Origin: an uncultured Lachnospiraceae bacterium
GTDB taxonomy: Bacteria > Bacillota > Clostridia > Lachnospirales > Lachnospiraceae
NCBI GenBank assembly: GCA_902489645.1
Contig: CABUAW010000002.1
Coordinates: forward strand, 40,267 to 104,266
DNA: 64,000 nucleotides
Reading direction: 5' to 3'
Shown here: piece by piece, positions 8,664 to 17,768 of the stretch
How the letters are laid out: each line of letters opens with the position of its first letter
Numbering within the stretch: the first letter of the stretch is position 1
Notes under the pieces: generated by a model
Seen by the model: only the letters and a program-made list of their open reading frames with translations
Told to the model about the DNA's origin: nothing
Database searches by the model: none
Made by a program: the position numbers and the translations under genes

Positions 8664-8712
8664 AAAATGACCTTCCTTTACTCAATATGTCGCTCAGTGT
8701 TCACAGTATACC

Positions 8713-8747
8713 ACAAAAACCCCTGTAAGCCAAAGCCTACAGGGGTT
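8713..8747 (-). terminator. Intrinsic terminator after the cohesin-like gene
   Basis: Ten-bp arms AACCCCTGTA / TACAGGGGTT (8718-8727 and 8738-8747), followed on the minus strand by a T-run. It closes the two-gene wall operon 8761-12555. Confidence 0.85.
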
Positions 8748-8760
8748 CCATTTTAATTTT

Positions 8761-9693
8761 TTACGCTTCACTTCCGCTCTCTGTCTCTTCATCGCTATAA
8801 GGCTGAGGCTCGCCAAAAAGTTCTTCGCCTAAGGTCTCACTCTCAGTTTCCCATTCCGTTTCCGATTCGGTTTCACTTTCTAAAGCAGATTCGGTTTCAG
8901 CGCCGGTTTCGGTTTCTGTCTCCGATTCGGTTTCTGTCTCCGATTCCAGTTCATGTTCCAGACGGGTAACATGAATGATATAGGTCTGGGTATTTCCGGC
9001 CGGAGCCGTAACCAGAATCTCAAAATAATTCTCACCGATTGAAAGCATTAAGTCCTCCGGTGCGGTAATCACGCTGTCCTCCTCCATCGGTACTGCAGAA
9101 TAGATAAACATTTCCATATCCACGCCGACTTCTACGTCATATTCATACACATCCGGGTCAAACTTTTCTTCCAGCTTCTGCACACCGGCAATCATCAGCT
9201 CTTTAATACGGGCATCCTCGGAAATGTCTGTATTGACGACAACCTCAAGGGATGCATAATCGCCTTCCAGGCTAATCATTTCCAGAGATTCGTACTGTTC
9301 GATATACGCATCATGAAGGCTGATATCTGTTGCTCCGACTTCCAGAGCCTTAAATGTCAGTTCATAAGTCCGCTCAGTTTCGCCATAGGCCAGTGTCTCA
9401 ATAATCTGTATCTCACCGTTGGCTCCGGTAGCCAGGTCGGTGGAGGTTCCCACCAACTCAAGCTTTTCAGGGTCATAGGTCAAATCTGCTTTAATATAAC
9501 TCATAGACTCGCCGCTGGAGGCTGTCACAAGCACTCTCACTTCATCGTCTTTTCCCACTGTCGGAGATTCCACGGATACGGTCATCTGGGTTCCCGAAGC
9601 GATTGTCCGCATTCCGGTAAATACCACGCCGCCGACCACTGCACAGAGGGTTAAAACCGTTGCACAAATAATAGAAATAATTTTTTTATTCAT
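8761..9693 (-). CDS. Secreted cohesin-like / cadherin-like beta-sandwich protein
   Basis: 310-aa exported protein. Residues 5-27 form a signal anchor. About 37-155 resemble a cohesin-type fold (VSVESPTVGKDDEVRVLVTA, ADLTYDPEKLELVG, then TYELTFKALEVGATDISL). About 160-245 resemble a cadherin-like beta-sandwich (KFDPDVYEYDVEVGVDMEMF and NYFEILVTAPAGNTQTYIIH). The tail from 250 is a low-complexity Glu/Thr/Ser repeat (SETETESETETETG). No sortase motif or dockerin is seen. It lies 15 bp downstream of the SH3/glucosaminidase gene and shares the C-terminal sandwich type with it, so they may act together at the cell wall. Function otherwise unknown. Confidence 0.72.
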   Translation of the reverse strand: MNKKIISIICATVLTLCAVVGGVVFTGMRTIASGTQMTVSVESPTVGKDDEVRVLVTASSGESMSYIKADLTYDPEKLELVGTSTDLATGANGEIQIIETLAYGETERTYELTFKALEVGATDISLHDAYIEQYESLEMISLEGDYASLEVVVNTDISEDARIKELMIAGVQKLEEKFDPDVYEYDVEVGVDMEMFIYSAVPMEEDSVITAPEDLMLSIGENYFEILVTAPAGNTQTYIIHVTRLEHELESETETESETETETGAETESALESETESETEWETESETLGEELFGEPQPYSDEETESGSEA

Positions 9694-9708
9694 GGTCTTT
9701 CTCCTTTT

Positions 9709-12555
9709 CTACTGACGATAAATATTCAGTGTATATGTCGTCTGATTGCCGTTTCCTGCCTGGCAAACAACTTTGATGATATTGCTGCCGGATTTCAGTT
9801 CGTGATATCCTGCGCCGGAAACAATCGTACCGTAGCTGCTGACCGGTGTTGCCGAAATATTAATTGAAGCTTCTCTCGTTACGGCTGTATAATCCAGTTT
9901 ATTATACGTAAATGTCTGGTTGAAGCCGATAGCGCCGTTATTAATGCTCAGAGACTTAATATAGCTGTTCGGATTTCCTGTAACGGCTGGAATGGCCGCC
10001 GCACTTTCCGGCATATTTTCATAGACAGGAATGATAAAGGTAATCGCACTGTCAAGAACTCCCAGACTCTTATAGGTACTGTAACGGCTGGAGCTTTCGG
10101 AACAAGGCGCCTGTATATTGCCCATATACTGATGGTCAAAGTACGGTGTATTGACAACGTTGAACTTCTGGAAATAATCCGTATTCTGTCCCACATTGAT
10201 ATAGGAACCGGCCAGGAATTCCGCACCGCCGACAATCGAAAGCCATGGGCTTGTCCACGGACGCCGCCATGTTCCGGTCTGGGACGCATAGGCGATACCG
10301 TTTTGTACCGCATTTCCTTCGCTGCTGGCATATGCGCCGATATTAAAGAAGTTATAATATCCATAGCTTCCGTTAGCCGCCGAGCTTCCGCCGCCGACCT
10401 CCTGGCGCACTCTGGAGGCCAGGAAATACGGACTTGCTCCGGAAATCTGTCCGGCTTCCATAAATGTATCTACATATGTGTAGTATTTTCCATTATAGTT
10501 ATAACCGTTGCCATCCGCCATAAATGTGCCGCTCAAAATTCCCGCAGTCACACTCCGGCTCTGCGACGACTCATAGGACTGGGTCTCAAACATGAAAATC
10601 TGCTGTTCATCCAGGAAATTTCTCGGGTCCATATAATAAGCAATCAATTCTCTGGAAGCGCCCTTCCAATAAGCGCCGTCCTTATTAACGTAAGTATCGG
10701 TCGCCCAGTCATAATCTCCAGGCGCCGTAGACAGCCATGAGAACGGTGTTGTTGAGGATACATATACCATAGAACGGTTACCGCTGTTCTCCTGGTCCAC
10801 CGCATAGCTGAAATCAATGCCCGTATACTTGGCAACAAAGCTCCAGTTCGGATGCTGTGCATGCAGATGTCTCAACGCATTTTTATAACTTTCAGGGAAG
10901 GCCGCAAGCTGCTCTTCAAATTCAGCATCCGTAGGTCCCTCGTAAGGTGTGTCATTGGTACCGGCAACCCTTACATATTCCTTACTCATATAACCTTCTT
11001 TTAATACGCCGTTCACAACGCAGGAAACCTTGTACCAGTCGCCCTCTTCACCCAGAATATTTACCTGGGTTCCAAGGTATACAAGTCCCTGAGTGGCGTA
11101 ATTCGTTCCCGGTCCGGTACGGAAATTTAAGCCGTCCGCCGTCGTAATTCCCGATTGTCCGGCCACGCTGGTGTTGTTGTTATTATTATTGTTGTTATTA
11201 TTATTGTTATTATTGTTGTTATTATTATCGGCAATTGTAATAAACTCGGAAGAAACATAACCTTCACGGGTTGTTCCGTTCACAACGCAGGACACCTTAT
11301 ACCAGGAGCCTTCCTCGCCGATAACCGTAACCGACGCATTCTGGTAAATCATACCGATGACCGAATGGCTTGTTCCCGCTCCGGTACGGACATTCAATGC
11401 GTCCGCATTGACAACGCCGTTTTTCTTTTCATAAGACGGTACCGTACTCGTATTGCCGCCGTTATTCGGCTCACTGTTTCCACCGTAATTATTTTCATTT
11501 GTTCGGGTAATATATTCCGCAGAAACATAACCGGTCGTCTCGCTGCCGTTGACCGTACATTTCACCTGATACCAGGAACCGGTCTGAGAAAGAATCTCTA
11601 CCGAATCGTTCTTATGAATCAGACCAATGGCGCTGTGATTTGTTCCCGCCCCGGTACGGACATTCAGCGCGTCCGCATTGACAACGCCTTTGCCTGTGGT
11701 AACGGTCGTGTTGGTATTGCCGTTATTATTGGTGTTATTATTATCGGACGTCTTTGAAATATACTCGGCGTAAACATAACCTTCCTGAGTGCTGCCGCTG
11801 ACAGAACATCTTACTTTGAACCATGAACCCTCCTGGGCCAGGATTTCCACCGATTCATTCTGACGGATAACTCCCAGAACGGCGTCTCCTGTGCTGGCGC
11901 CGGAACGCACATTTAAGGCATCCACATTGACAACGCCTGTTCCGATGGCCGCCGCATTGCTGCCGTTATTATTGGTGTTATTATTCGTGTTATTATTATT
12001 CGTATTCGTGTTTGTATTGCCTGAATCGCCGTCCATCTGGACGTACTGGCTATGTACATATCCGGTCTGGATTGTTCCGTCCATCTGGCAGGTCACCTTA
12101 TACCATTCGCCATGCACAGAAATGACTGTCAGGCGCGTTCCCTGAGCCACACTGCCCATACGGGAAAAATTCGTTCCTGCCCCTGTGCGGACATTCAGCC
12201 AGTCGGCCGTAATCGTTCCCGCGGAACTGGCCGGCCGTGTCGGTGTATCTGAAACAACGTTGGAGATAAAATCACCCCGAACATATCCCGAAGCTGCCCC
12301 GGACACCTTGTACCATGTATACCCATCCGAGCCCTGCACTGTTTCCAGTATGTTGAGCGTCTGTCCCTGTGTCACCGTCCCCACACGTGAATAACCTGTA
12401 CCGGCACCGGAACGGACATTCAATGCATCTGCGTTGACAGTTCCCGTCGTGGCTGCATTTGCTTCCAGCGGAGCAATTCCCGCACCGCAGGAAAGAACCA
12501 TCGAGGCCACCAACGCATAGACAAGACTCTTATTAAAGCCTTTGAACTTCTTCAT
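9709..12555 (-). CDS. Cell-wall hydrolase: six SH3 domains plus glucosaminidase domain
   Basis: 948-aa secreted protein that probably cleaves peptidoglycan N-acetylglucosaminyl bonds. A signal peptide ends near residue 35 (EANAA). Six bacterial SH3 domains start near 38, 113, 206, 288, 379 and 469, each with a VNADALNVRTGAG-like signature, joined by Asn-rich linkers, one of them 18 consecutive Asn (444-461). The glucosaminidase domain (about 550-840) holds SRVRQEVGGGSS with the likely catalytic Glu719 and YYNFFNIGAY. A cadherin-like sandwich closes the C-terminus (about 860-948). SD GGGAGG precedes ATG 12555. Three WalR-type hexamers lie 20-48 bases upstream of the start codon, hinting at wall-stress control. 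Confidence 0.9.
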   Translation of the reverse strand: MKKFKGFNKSLVYALVASMVLSCGAGIAPLEANAATTGTVNADALNVRSGAGTGYSRVGTVTQGQTLNILETVQGSDGYTWYKVSGAASGYVRGDFISNVVSDTPTRPASSAGTITADWLNVRTGAGTNFSRMGSVAQGTRLTVISVHGEWYKVTCQMDGTIQTGYVHSQYVQMDGDSGNTNTNTNNNNTNNNTNNNGSNAAAIGTGVVNVDALNVRSGASTGDAVLGVIRQNESVEILAQEGSWFKVRCSVSGSTQEGYVYAEYISKTSDNNNTNNNGNTNTTVTTGKGVVNADALNVRTGAGTNHSAIGLIHKNDSVEILSQTGSWYQVKCTVNGSETTGYVSAEYITRTNENNYGGNSEPNNGGNTSTVPSYEKKNGVVNADALNVRTGAGTSHSVIGMIYQNASVTVIGEEGSWYKVSCVVNGTTREGYVSSEFITIADNNNNNNNNNNNNNNNNNNTSVAGQSGITTADGLNFRTGPGTNYATQGLVYLGTQVNILGEEGDWYKVSCVVNGVLKEGYMSKEYVRVAGTNDTPYEGPTDAEFEEQLAAFPESYKNALRHLHAQHPNWSFVAKYTGIDFSYAVDQENSGNRSMVYVSSTTPFSWLSTAPGDYDWATDTYVNKDGAYWKGASRELIAYYMDPRNFLDEQQIFMFETQSYESSQSRSVTAGILSGTFMADGNGYNYNGKYYTYVDTFMEAGQISGASPYFLASRVRQEVGGGSSAANGSYGYYNFFNIGAYASSEGNAVQNGIAYASQTGTWRRPWTSPWLSIVGGAEFLAGSYINVGQNTDYFQKFNVVNTPYFDHQYMGNIQAPCSESSSRYSTYKSLGVLDSAITFIIPVYENMPESAAAIPAVTGNPNSYIKSLSINNGAIGFNQTFTYNKLDYTAVTREASINISATPVSSYGTIVSGAGYHELKSGSNIIKVVCQAGNGNQTTYTLNIYRQ
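11170..11228. repeat. AAT-type trinucleotide tract encoding poly-Asn
   Basis: Tandem ATT/GTT triplets (AAT/AAC on the coding strand) encode 18 Asn in a row between SH3 domains 5 and 6. The tract could change length by slippage in whole codons without a frameshift. Shorter Asn tracts link the other SH3 domains. Confidence 0.85.
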
Positions 12556-12575
12556 AATGTCCTCCCTGTTGATTT

Positions 12576-12603
12576 ATTACAAATCTATTACATATTTACT
12601 ACA
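12576..12603 (-). promoter_or_regulatory. Triple WalR (YycF)-type box
   Basis: On the minus strand TGTAGT-N5-TGTAAT-N5-TGTAAT, with hexamers at 12603-12598, 12592-12587 and 12581-12576, exactly 11 bp apart. The last two fit the published WalR consensus TGTWAH-N5-TGTWAH perfectly. They precede a wall hydrolase gene, the classic WalR target class. No WalRK pair is identified in the window. Confidence 0.55.
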
Positions 12604-12772
12604 ATTATGGCATAAATGATGTAAATAATCAACTGTTTTTCGCATTTTTTATTAAAAAACATGGCTTAAAAGTATTAAATTCCCCCACTTTACCCCCCTA
12701 TTTATCGAAAACCACATAAAAAACACATATTTAAATCGTATCCTGTTTTTATAAAATCAAGGAGGAAGAAAC

Positions 12773-14602
12773 ATGGTTCCAATAAAAAAACAATTACGTA
12801 TCGGCGGTATGACCTGCGTCAACTGTCAAAACAAAATCGAAAAGACACTGCGAAACACCGCCGGTATACAAAAGGCCTCCGTCAGCTATACCAGGGCGAC
12901 CGCAGACATTATCTACGATGCGGAGGTTATTTCTCTTAAAGATATCTGTAAAATTATTGAAAAGCTGGATTACCAGGTATTACCAGAAAACGCGCCTCAA
13001 AAAACAGACATTCCCCGTGCAATCTATTACCTGATTCTTATTCTGGCCCTCTACGCCATACTCCGCTGTACGGGTGTTTTAAACCTTCTTGCTCCCAGTC
13101 AGTTGGCCGACACAAAAATGAGCTACGGGATGCTGTTCATCATCGGTCTGACCACATCGGTACACTGTATTGCCATGTGCGGAGGCATCAATCTTTCTCA
13201 ATGCCTTCCCTCGGGACGCACGGTAAACAGCGGCACACTTTCTACCTTTACGCCCTCCATCCTGTATAACCTCGGGCGTGTGATTTCCTATACCTTCATC
13301 GGTTTTATTCTGGGCGGTATGGGCATGCTTTTAGGCAGCGGTTCCGGCGTTGGCCTTTCATCATTTCTGCAGGGTATTTTAAAGTTGATTGCCGGAATAT
13401 TTATGATTATCTCCGGTATGAATATGCTGAACATTTTCCCCGGACTGCGGCGGTTTACGCTGCGCCTGCCAAGGCTCCCCATATTAAATATCGGCGGTAA
13501 AATCCAAGGTTCCAGCGGCCCTCTGATTACCGGGCTGCTGAATGGCCTGATGCCCTGCGGCCCCCTTCAATCCATGCAGATTGTCGCTCTGGCTTCCGCC
13601 AATCCGTTTCTCGGCGCCTTTTCCATGCTGTCATTCAGCCTGGGTACCGTGCCGCTGATGCTCTGTCTTGGCTCTATTGTATCGGCCCTCGGGAAAAAAT
13701 TCTCGGAAAAAGTCATGCGCATTGGTTCGGTGCTGGTGGTTGTCCTCGGTCTTGCCATGGTTTCACAGGGGAATAGCCTCATCGGTTTCATCCCTTCCTT
13801 TCCCGGAACAACAGCCGCTCCGGCCCAGGAAGAATCCGCCGAAATCATCGACGGCACACAAATCGTCGAAAGCACGCTCACCCTTGGCCGGTATCCGAAT
13901 ATAACCGTCCAGGCTGGCGTTCCGGTAAAATGGATAATCAATGCTCCATCCGGCAGTATCAACGCCTGCAATCATAAAATGCTTATTCCTGATTTCGGCA
14001 TTGAATACACCTTCCAGGAGGGAGAAAATGTTATTGAATTTACGCCGACCGAAACGGGAACTATCCAATATACATGTTGGATGGGTATGATTCATGGAAA
14101 TATTTTTGTGACGGACAAAAATACGGATTCCGGAACGGACACTACCGCTTCCGACGTCCCTGTACCGGCCGGATACCAGATTCCTTCCGAAGCTCTGGCT
14201 TTGCCGGAAATGCTCACCGCTCCCGACGGCAGCAGCTCTCCTTATATCAATATCCGGCTGACGGAAAATGGTTTCGAACCCGCCATTGTTGTCGTAGAAG
14301 CAGGCTCCCAGGTACTCTGGGCGATTCAAAACGACCTGGGCGAAGCGGCCGCTTTACTGATTCCTGACTACTCGACAAAGCTATCGCTCTCTGCCGGAGA
14401 AAACGCTTTTTACCTCTATCCGCAGCAAAGTTTTGAAGTTTCCACCGGCGACCATGCCTTCTACGCTTATGTAAAGGTTGTAGACGATATTAAAAATATA
14501 GATGAATCGGCCATCCGCAGCGAGGTCGAGCAATTTGAAACGCTGATTTATCCGGACAGCATTTTCAATACTGCAGCTTCCGGCGGTTCCTGCTGTCAAT
14601 AA
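12773..14602 (+). CDS. HMA / TauE-SafE membrane / cupredoxin fusion protein (copper handling)
   Basis: 609-aa membrane protein with a metal-handling architecture. Residues 5-70 are a heavy-metal-associated domain with MTCVNC (Cys15, Cys18). Residues about 85-345 are a polytopic TauE/SafE (UreH/DsbD-like) domain with MCGGINLSQC and GLMPCGPLQSMQIVALASA. About 365-445 form a cupredoxin-like domain whose candidate ligands sit in ACNHKM and YTCWMGMIHGNIFV. About 470-590 form a second, Cys-less cupredoxin-like repeat. The protein ends in a Cys pair. It probably exports or sequesters copper or a similar ion, possibly at the outer face. AAGGAGGAAGAAAC precedes ATG 12773, and a response regulator and sensor kinase follow. 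Confidence 0.82.
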   Translation: MVPIKKQLRIGGMTCVNCQNKIEKTLRNTAGIQKASVSYTRATADIIYDAEVISLKDICKIIEKLDYQVLPENAPQKTDIPRAIYYLILILALYAILRCTGVLNLLAPSQLADTKMSYGMLFIIGLTTSVHCIAMCGGINLSQCLPSGRTVNSGTLSTFTPSILYNLGRVISYTFIGFILGGMGMLLGSGSGVGLSSFLQGILKLIAGIFMIISGMNMLNIFPGLRRFTLRLPRLPILNIGGKIQGSSGPLITGLLNGLMPCGPLQSMQIVALASANPFLGAFSMLSFSLGTVPLMLCLGSIVSALGKKFSEKVMRIGSVLVVVLGLAMVSQGNSLIGFIPSFPGTTAAPAQEESAEIIDGTQIVESTLTLGRYPNITVQAGVPVKWIINAPSGSINACNHKMLIPDFGIEYTFQEGENVIEFTPTETGTIQYTCWMGMIHGNIFVTDKNTDSGTDTTASDVPVPAGYQIPSEALALPEMLTAPDGSSSPYINIRLTENGFEPAIVVVEAGSQVLWAIQNDLGEAAALLIPDYSTKLSLSAGENAFYLYPQQSFEVSTGDHAFYAYVKVVDDIKNIDESAIRSEVEQFETLIYPDSIFNTAASGGSCCQ

Positions 14603-14668
14603 TTTCCCCGGAATTTTAATTGACATCCCGGTTTCAGGCCACTATCATAAAAAACAGGAGGGATTCAA

Positions 14669-15373
14669 ATGGAGCCAATAAAAAACATATTAGTCGTCGA
14701 TGATGAGAAAATGCTCCTGGACGCGGTGGCCTCTTACCTGGAAAGCAAGGGTTTTTGCGTCTTTACCGCAGAGACAGGCGCCGGGGCCCTTCATATCCTC
14801 GAACACCAAAATATTTCCTTCGTCATACTCGATTTAATGCTGCCGGATATACCCGGTGAAAAAATCTGTGAGAAAATCCGCAGGGAATCCCGGATTCCCG
14901 TCATCATGCTCACGGCGAAAACCGAGGAAGAAGATATTCTGAACGGCCTTCGCATCGGCGCCGATGATTATATGACCAAGCCCTTTAGTCTGAAAGAATT
15001 GCATGCCCGGGTTGAAGCCATTTCGCGCCGGGCCTCCGACGACCTCAAGCCTCTGGCAGAAAAAATTCAGTGGAACGACGGCGCTCTGGAAATTAATTTC
15101 CAGCAAAAAATAGTAAAAAAACACGGCCGGGTTATCGGCCTGACGCCCATTGAATGGAATATTCTCAGCGCCTTTTTCAAATATCCGAAAAAGGTGTTTA
15201 CCCGGGAGGATTTAATTTCCATCGCTTTTGATATGGGCTTTGACGGTTATGACCGGGTCATTGACACCCATATTAAAAATATCCGTAAAAAACTGGAAGA
15301 CAACCCCAAACAGCCGGTCTATATTCAGACGGTTCACGGCCTGGGTTATCGGCTTGGGGGTGATTCTTCTTGA
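14669..15373 (+). CDS. OmpR/PhoB-family response regulator
   Basis: 234-aa two-component regulator. The receiver domain (1-120) has the acidic pair VVDDEK, phospho-acceptor Asp in FVILDLMLPD (near 55), and Lys in MTKPFSLKEL (near 106). The winged-helix DNA-binding domain covers about 135-230, including LTPIEWNIL and HIKNIRKKLEDNP. GGAGG lies upstream of ATG 14669. The gene ends inside the start of the kinase gene. It probably controls the copper-type transporter in front of it; inference from position. Confidence 0.92.
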   Translation: MEPIKNILVVDDEKMLLDAVASYLESKGFCVFTAETGAGALHILEHQNISFVILDLMLPDIPGEKICEKIRRESRIPVIMLTAKTEEEDILNGLRIGADDYMTKPFSLKELHARVEAISRRASDDLKPLAEKIQWNDGALEINFQQKIVKKHGRVIGLTPIEWNILSAFFKYPKKVFTREDLISIAFDMGFDGYDRVIDTHIKNIRKKLEDNPKQPVYIQTVHGLGYRLGGDSS

Positions 15374-16764
15374 AACAAAAGCTAAGTACCCAGTTTTCCG
15401 TCGGCTTTGCCTTAATTGTCCTCGTTACCGTGGCGTTAATCAGTCTGGCCGCCAATTTTTTCATCAGCCGACAGTTTCAAAAATATGTGGAGGAGCAGCA
15501 AAAAGCCTTCTCCGACGGACTTGCGGAGGCGCTTTCCGACCAGTACGACGCTTCCAATGACCAATGGAATCTGGATTATATTCATGGTTTCGGCATGTAT
15601 GCCCTGAATGACGGTTACATCATCAAGCTCTATGATAATGAACATTCCGTTGTGTGGGACGCCGAAAACCACGATATGACCCTCTGTCATCAGGTCATGA
15701 ATACCATTATCCAACGTATGGAAACACAGAAACCTAAGGTAAAGGGAACCTTCGTCACCCATTGCTATGATTTGAGCCAGAATGGCAGCCCTGTCGGCCA
15801 TGCCGATATCAGCTATTACAGTCCGTATTATTTTAATGAAAATGATTTCCGGTTTATCGATGCATTAAACCGCATTTTACTTGTCATCGGCCTTCTCTCC
15901 CTCATCGGCGCCATCATTGCCGGTTTTATGCTGGCCCGGCGGATTTCCCGTCCCATTTCCAGGGTCACGGAGCTTACCCGTGAAATATCCGGCGGCAACT
16001 ATGATATCCGGTTTGAATCCGGCGCAGGTACAAAGGAGCTGGAGGCGCTGGCCGCTGCTGTCAACCAAATGGCCGAGACATTGGGGAAACAGGAGAATCT
16101 GCGCAAACGTCTGACGACGGATATGGCTCATGAGCTGAGGACGCCCCTCGCCAATGTGTCTTCCCATTTAGAAGCGATTATCGAGGGTGTCTGGGAACCC
16201 ACGCCGGAGCGTCTGCAAAGCTGTTACGATGAAATTACCCGTCTCTCCGCCACTATTTCCGATTTGGAAAAACTGCGGCAGATAGAAAACGAAAATTTAA
16301 AACTGATAAAGGAACCCGTTGACCTGTTCGAATTGGCACAGGACGTCCGTACCTCTTTTGAAAAAGAGCTTCAAATGAAACATCTGAATTGTTTCGTTGA
16401 AGGAGACTCCTGCATAATTTCCGGTGATAAGCGCCGATTGTATCAAATTATTTTTAATCTCCTGTCAAATGCCGTCAAATACTCCTGCGACGGCAGGGAT
16501 ATCCATATTCGGATAACCGAAGCCCCGGAATCGGCCATCCTCACGGTGGAGGACGACGGAATAGGAATTCCGCCCGAAGAGCTTCAACTCATATTTGAAC
16601 GTTTTTACCGGACGGACCGCTCCCGAAACCGCAAAACCGGCGGCAGCGGTATCGGGCTTACCATCGTCAAGTCTCTTGTCCAGGCCCACGGCGGCACTGT
16701 CCGGGCCGAAAACAAAGAGACGCGGGGCAGCCGCTTCATCGTCACCCTGCCAAAAAACGGATAA
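15370..16764 (+). CDS. Sensor histidine kinase with HAMP domain
   Basis: 464-aa membrane kinase partnering the preceding regulator. The start is TTG at 15370, overlapping the regulator stop (TTGA), with GGGGGTG eight bases upstream. Segments at about 10-30 and 168-190 flank an extracytoplasmic sensor of about 135 residues. A HAMP domain follows (ARRISRPISRVTEL), then the H-box MAHELRTPLANVSSH with phospho-His near 257. The catalytic boxes are NLLSNAVKYS (N), VEDDGIGIP (G1), FERFYRTDRSR (F) and GGSGIGLTIV (G2). The signal is unknown; copper or envelope stress is plausible from context. Confidence 0.9.
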   Translation: MKQKLSTQFSVGFALIVLVTVALISLAANFFISRQFQKYVEEQQKAFSDGLAEALSDQYDASNDQWNLDYIHGFGMYALNDGYIIKLYDNEHSVVWDAENHDMTLCHQVMNTIIQRMETQKPKVKGTFVTHCYDLSQNGSPVGHADISYYSPYYFNENDFRFIDALNRILLVIGLLSLIGAIIAGFMLARRISRPISRVTELTREISGGNYDIRFESGAGTKELEALAAAVNQMAETLGKQENLRKRLTTDMAHELRTPLANVSSHLEAIIEGVWEPTPERLQSCYDEITRLSATISDLEKLRQIENENLKLIKEPVDLFELAQDVRTSFEKELQMKHLNCFVEGDSCIISGDKRRLYQIIFNLLSNAVKYSCDGRDIHIRITEAPESAILTVEDDGIGIPPEELQLIFERFYRTDRSRNRKTGGSGIGLTIVKSLVQAHGGTVRAENKETRGSRFIVTLPKNG

Positions 16765-16774
16765 AACAACAAAT

Positions 16775-16803
16775 GGCCTTCACTCCCCACGGGAGCGAAG
16801 GCC
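16775..16803. terminator. Bidirectional intrinsic terminator
   Basis: Arms GGCCTTCACTCCC / GGGAGCGAAGGCC (one mismatch) around a CAC loop, between the convergent kinase gene and fba. A/T-rich flanks on both sides suit termination in both directions. Confidence 0.8.
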
Positions 16804-16828
16804 GCTTTGAATTTTATGAAATGTTAAA

Positions 16829-17692
16829 TCAGGCTTTTCCAACGGAACCAAATAATTCCATCTTCTCAAGAACTGTCGCGCGGATGGCTTCAGCGCCCGG
16901 TTTTAATAATTTACGAGGGTCATAGCCCTTACCTTCAAGGTCTTTGCCTGCTTCAATATATTTACGTGTCGCGTCTGCAAATGCAAGCTGACATTCTGTA
17001 TTTACATTGATTTTGGCAACGCCCAGAGAGATGGCTTTTTTAATCATATCATCCGGAATACCTGTGCCTCCGTGAAGTACGAGCGGCAAATCGCCTGTCA
17101 GCTGCTGAACGGCGTCCAGAGTCTCAAAACTTAATCCCTTCCAGTTTGCCGGATATTTTCCGTGGATATTACCGATACCGGCCGCAAGCATATCTACGCC
17201 CAAATCGGCAATCATCTTACATTCCTTCGGGTCGGCACATTCGCCGGCGCCGATAACGCCGTCCTCTTCACCGCCGATGGAACCAACTTCCGCTTCCAGA
17301 GACAGTCCCTTTTCACGGCAGATTTTTACAAGCTCTTTTGTCTTTTCGACATTTTCTTCGATTGGGTATTTGGAACCGTCGAACATAATTGAGGAAAATC
17401 CGGCTTCGATACATTTGAAGCAGCCTTCATAGGTTCCGTGGTCCAGATGAATCGCTACAGGAACGGTAATACCAAGTTCATCAATCATAGCGCTGGCCAT
17501 GGCAGCCACTGTCTTAAATCCTGTCATGTACTTTCCGGCGCCCTCGGAAACACCAAGGATGACCGGAGATTTTGCTTCTTCGGCCGCCAGCAGAATTTCT
17601 TTCGTCCATTCCAGATTATTAATATTAAACTGACCAACGGCATAATGACCGGCTACGGCTTTTTTTAACATTTCTTCTGCGGATACAAACAT
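16829..17692 (-). CDS. fba: Class II fructose-bisphosphate aldolase
   Basis: Zinc-dependent aldolase of glycolysis that interconverts fructose 1,6-bisphosphate with glyceraldehyde 3-phosphate and dihydroxyacetone phosphate, 287 aa. It follows the Bacillus FbaA pattern closely: YAVGQFNINNLEWT, SPVILGVSEGAGKYM, VAIHLDHGTYEGC (zinc His pair), EAEVGSIGGEEDG, LVLHGGTGIPDDMI and AKINVNTECQ. A start at 17707 would overlap its own GGAGGG; ATG 17692 lies seven bases after it and is preferred. Convergent with the kinase gene through a shared terminator. Confidence 0.94.
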   Translation of the reverse strand: MFVSAEEMLKKAVAGHYAVGQFNINNLEWTKEILLAAEEAKSPVILGVSEGAGKYMTGFKTVAAMASAMIDELGITVPVAIHLDHGTYEGCFKCIEAGFSSIMFDGSKYPIEENVEKTKELVKICREKGLSLEAEVGSIGGEEDGVIGAGECADPKECKMIADLGVDMLAAGIGNIHGKYPANWKGLSFETLDAVQQLTGDLPLVLHGGTGIPDDMIKKAISLGVAKINVNTECQLAFADATRKYIEAGKDLEGKGYDPRKLLKPGAEAIRATVLEKMELFGSVGKA

Positions 17693-17768
17693 TTCTAAAC
17701 CCTCCATAATTTTCTTTGCTCGTTAACAGGTTACTTAAAATTTTACTCTTAAATGCGGAAAAAATCAA

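Noticed and set aside
10132..11757. Two plus-strand frames of about 200 codons and repeated DNA blocks that might suggest a repeat array
   Set aside because: The blocks are the SH3-domain repeats and Asn linkers of one coding gene; spacing and length do not fit a CRISPR array.
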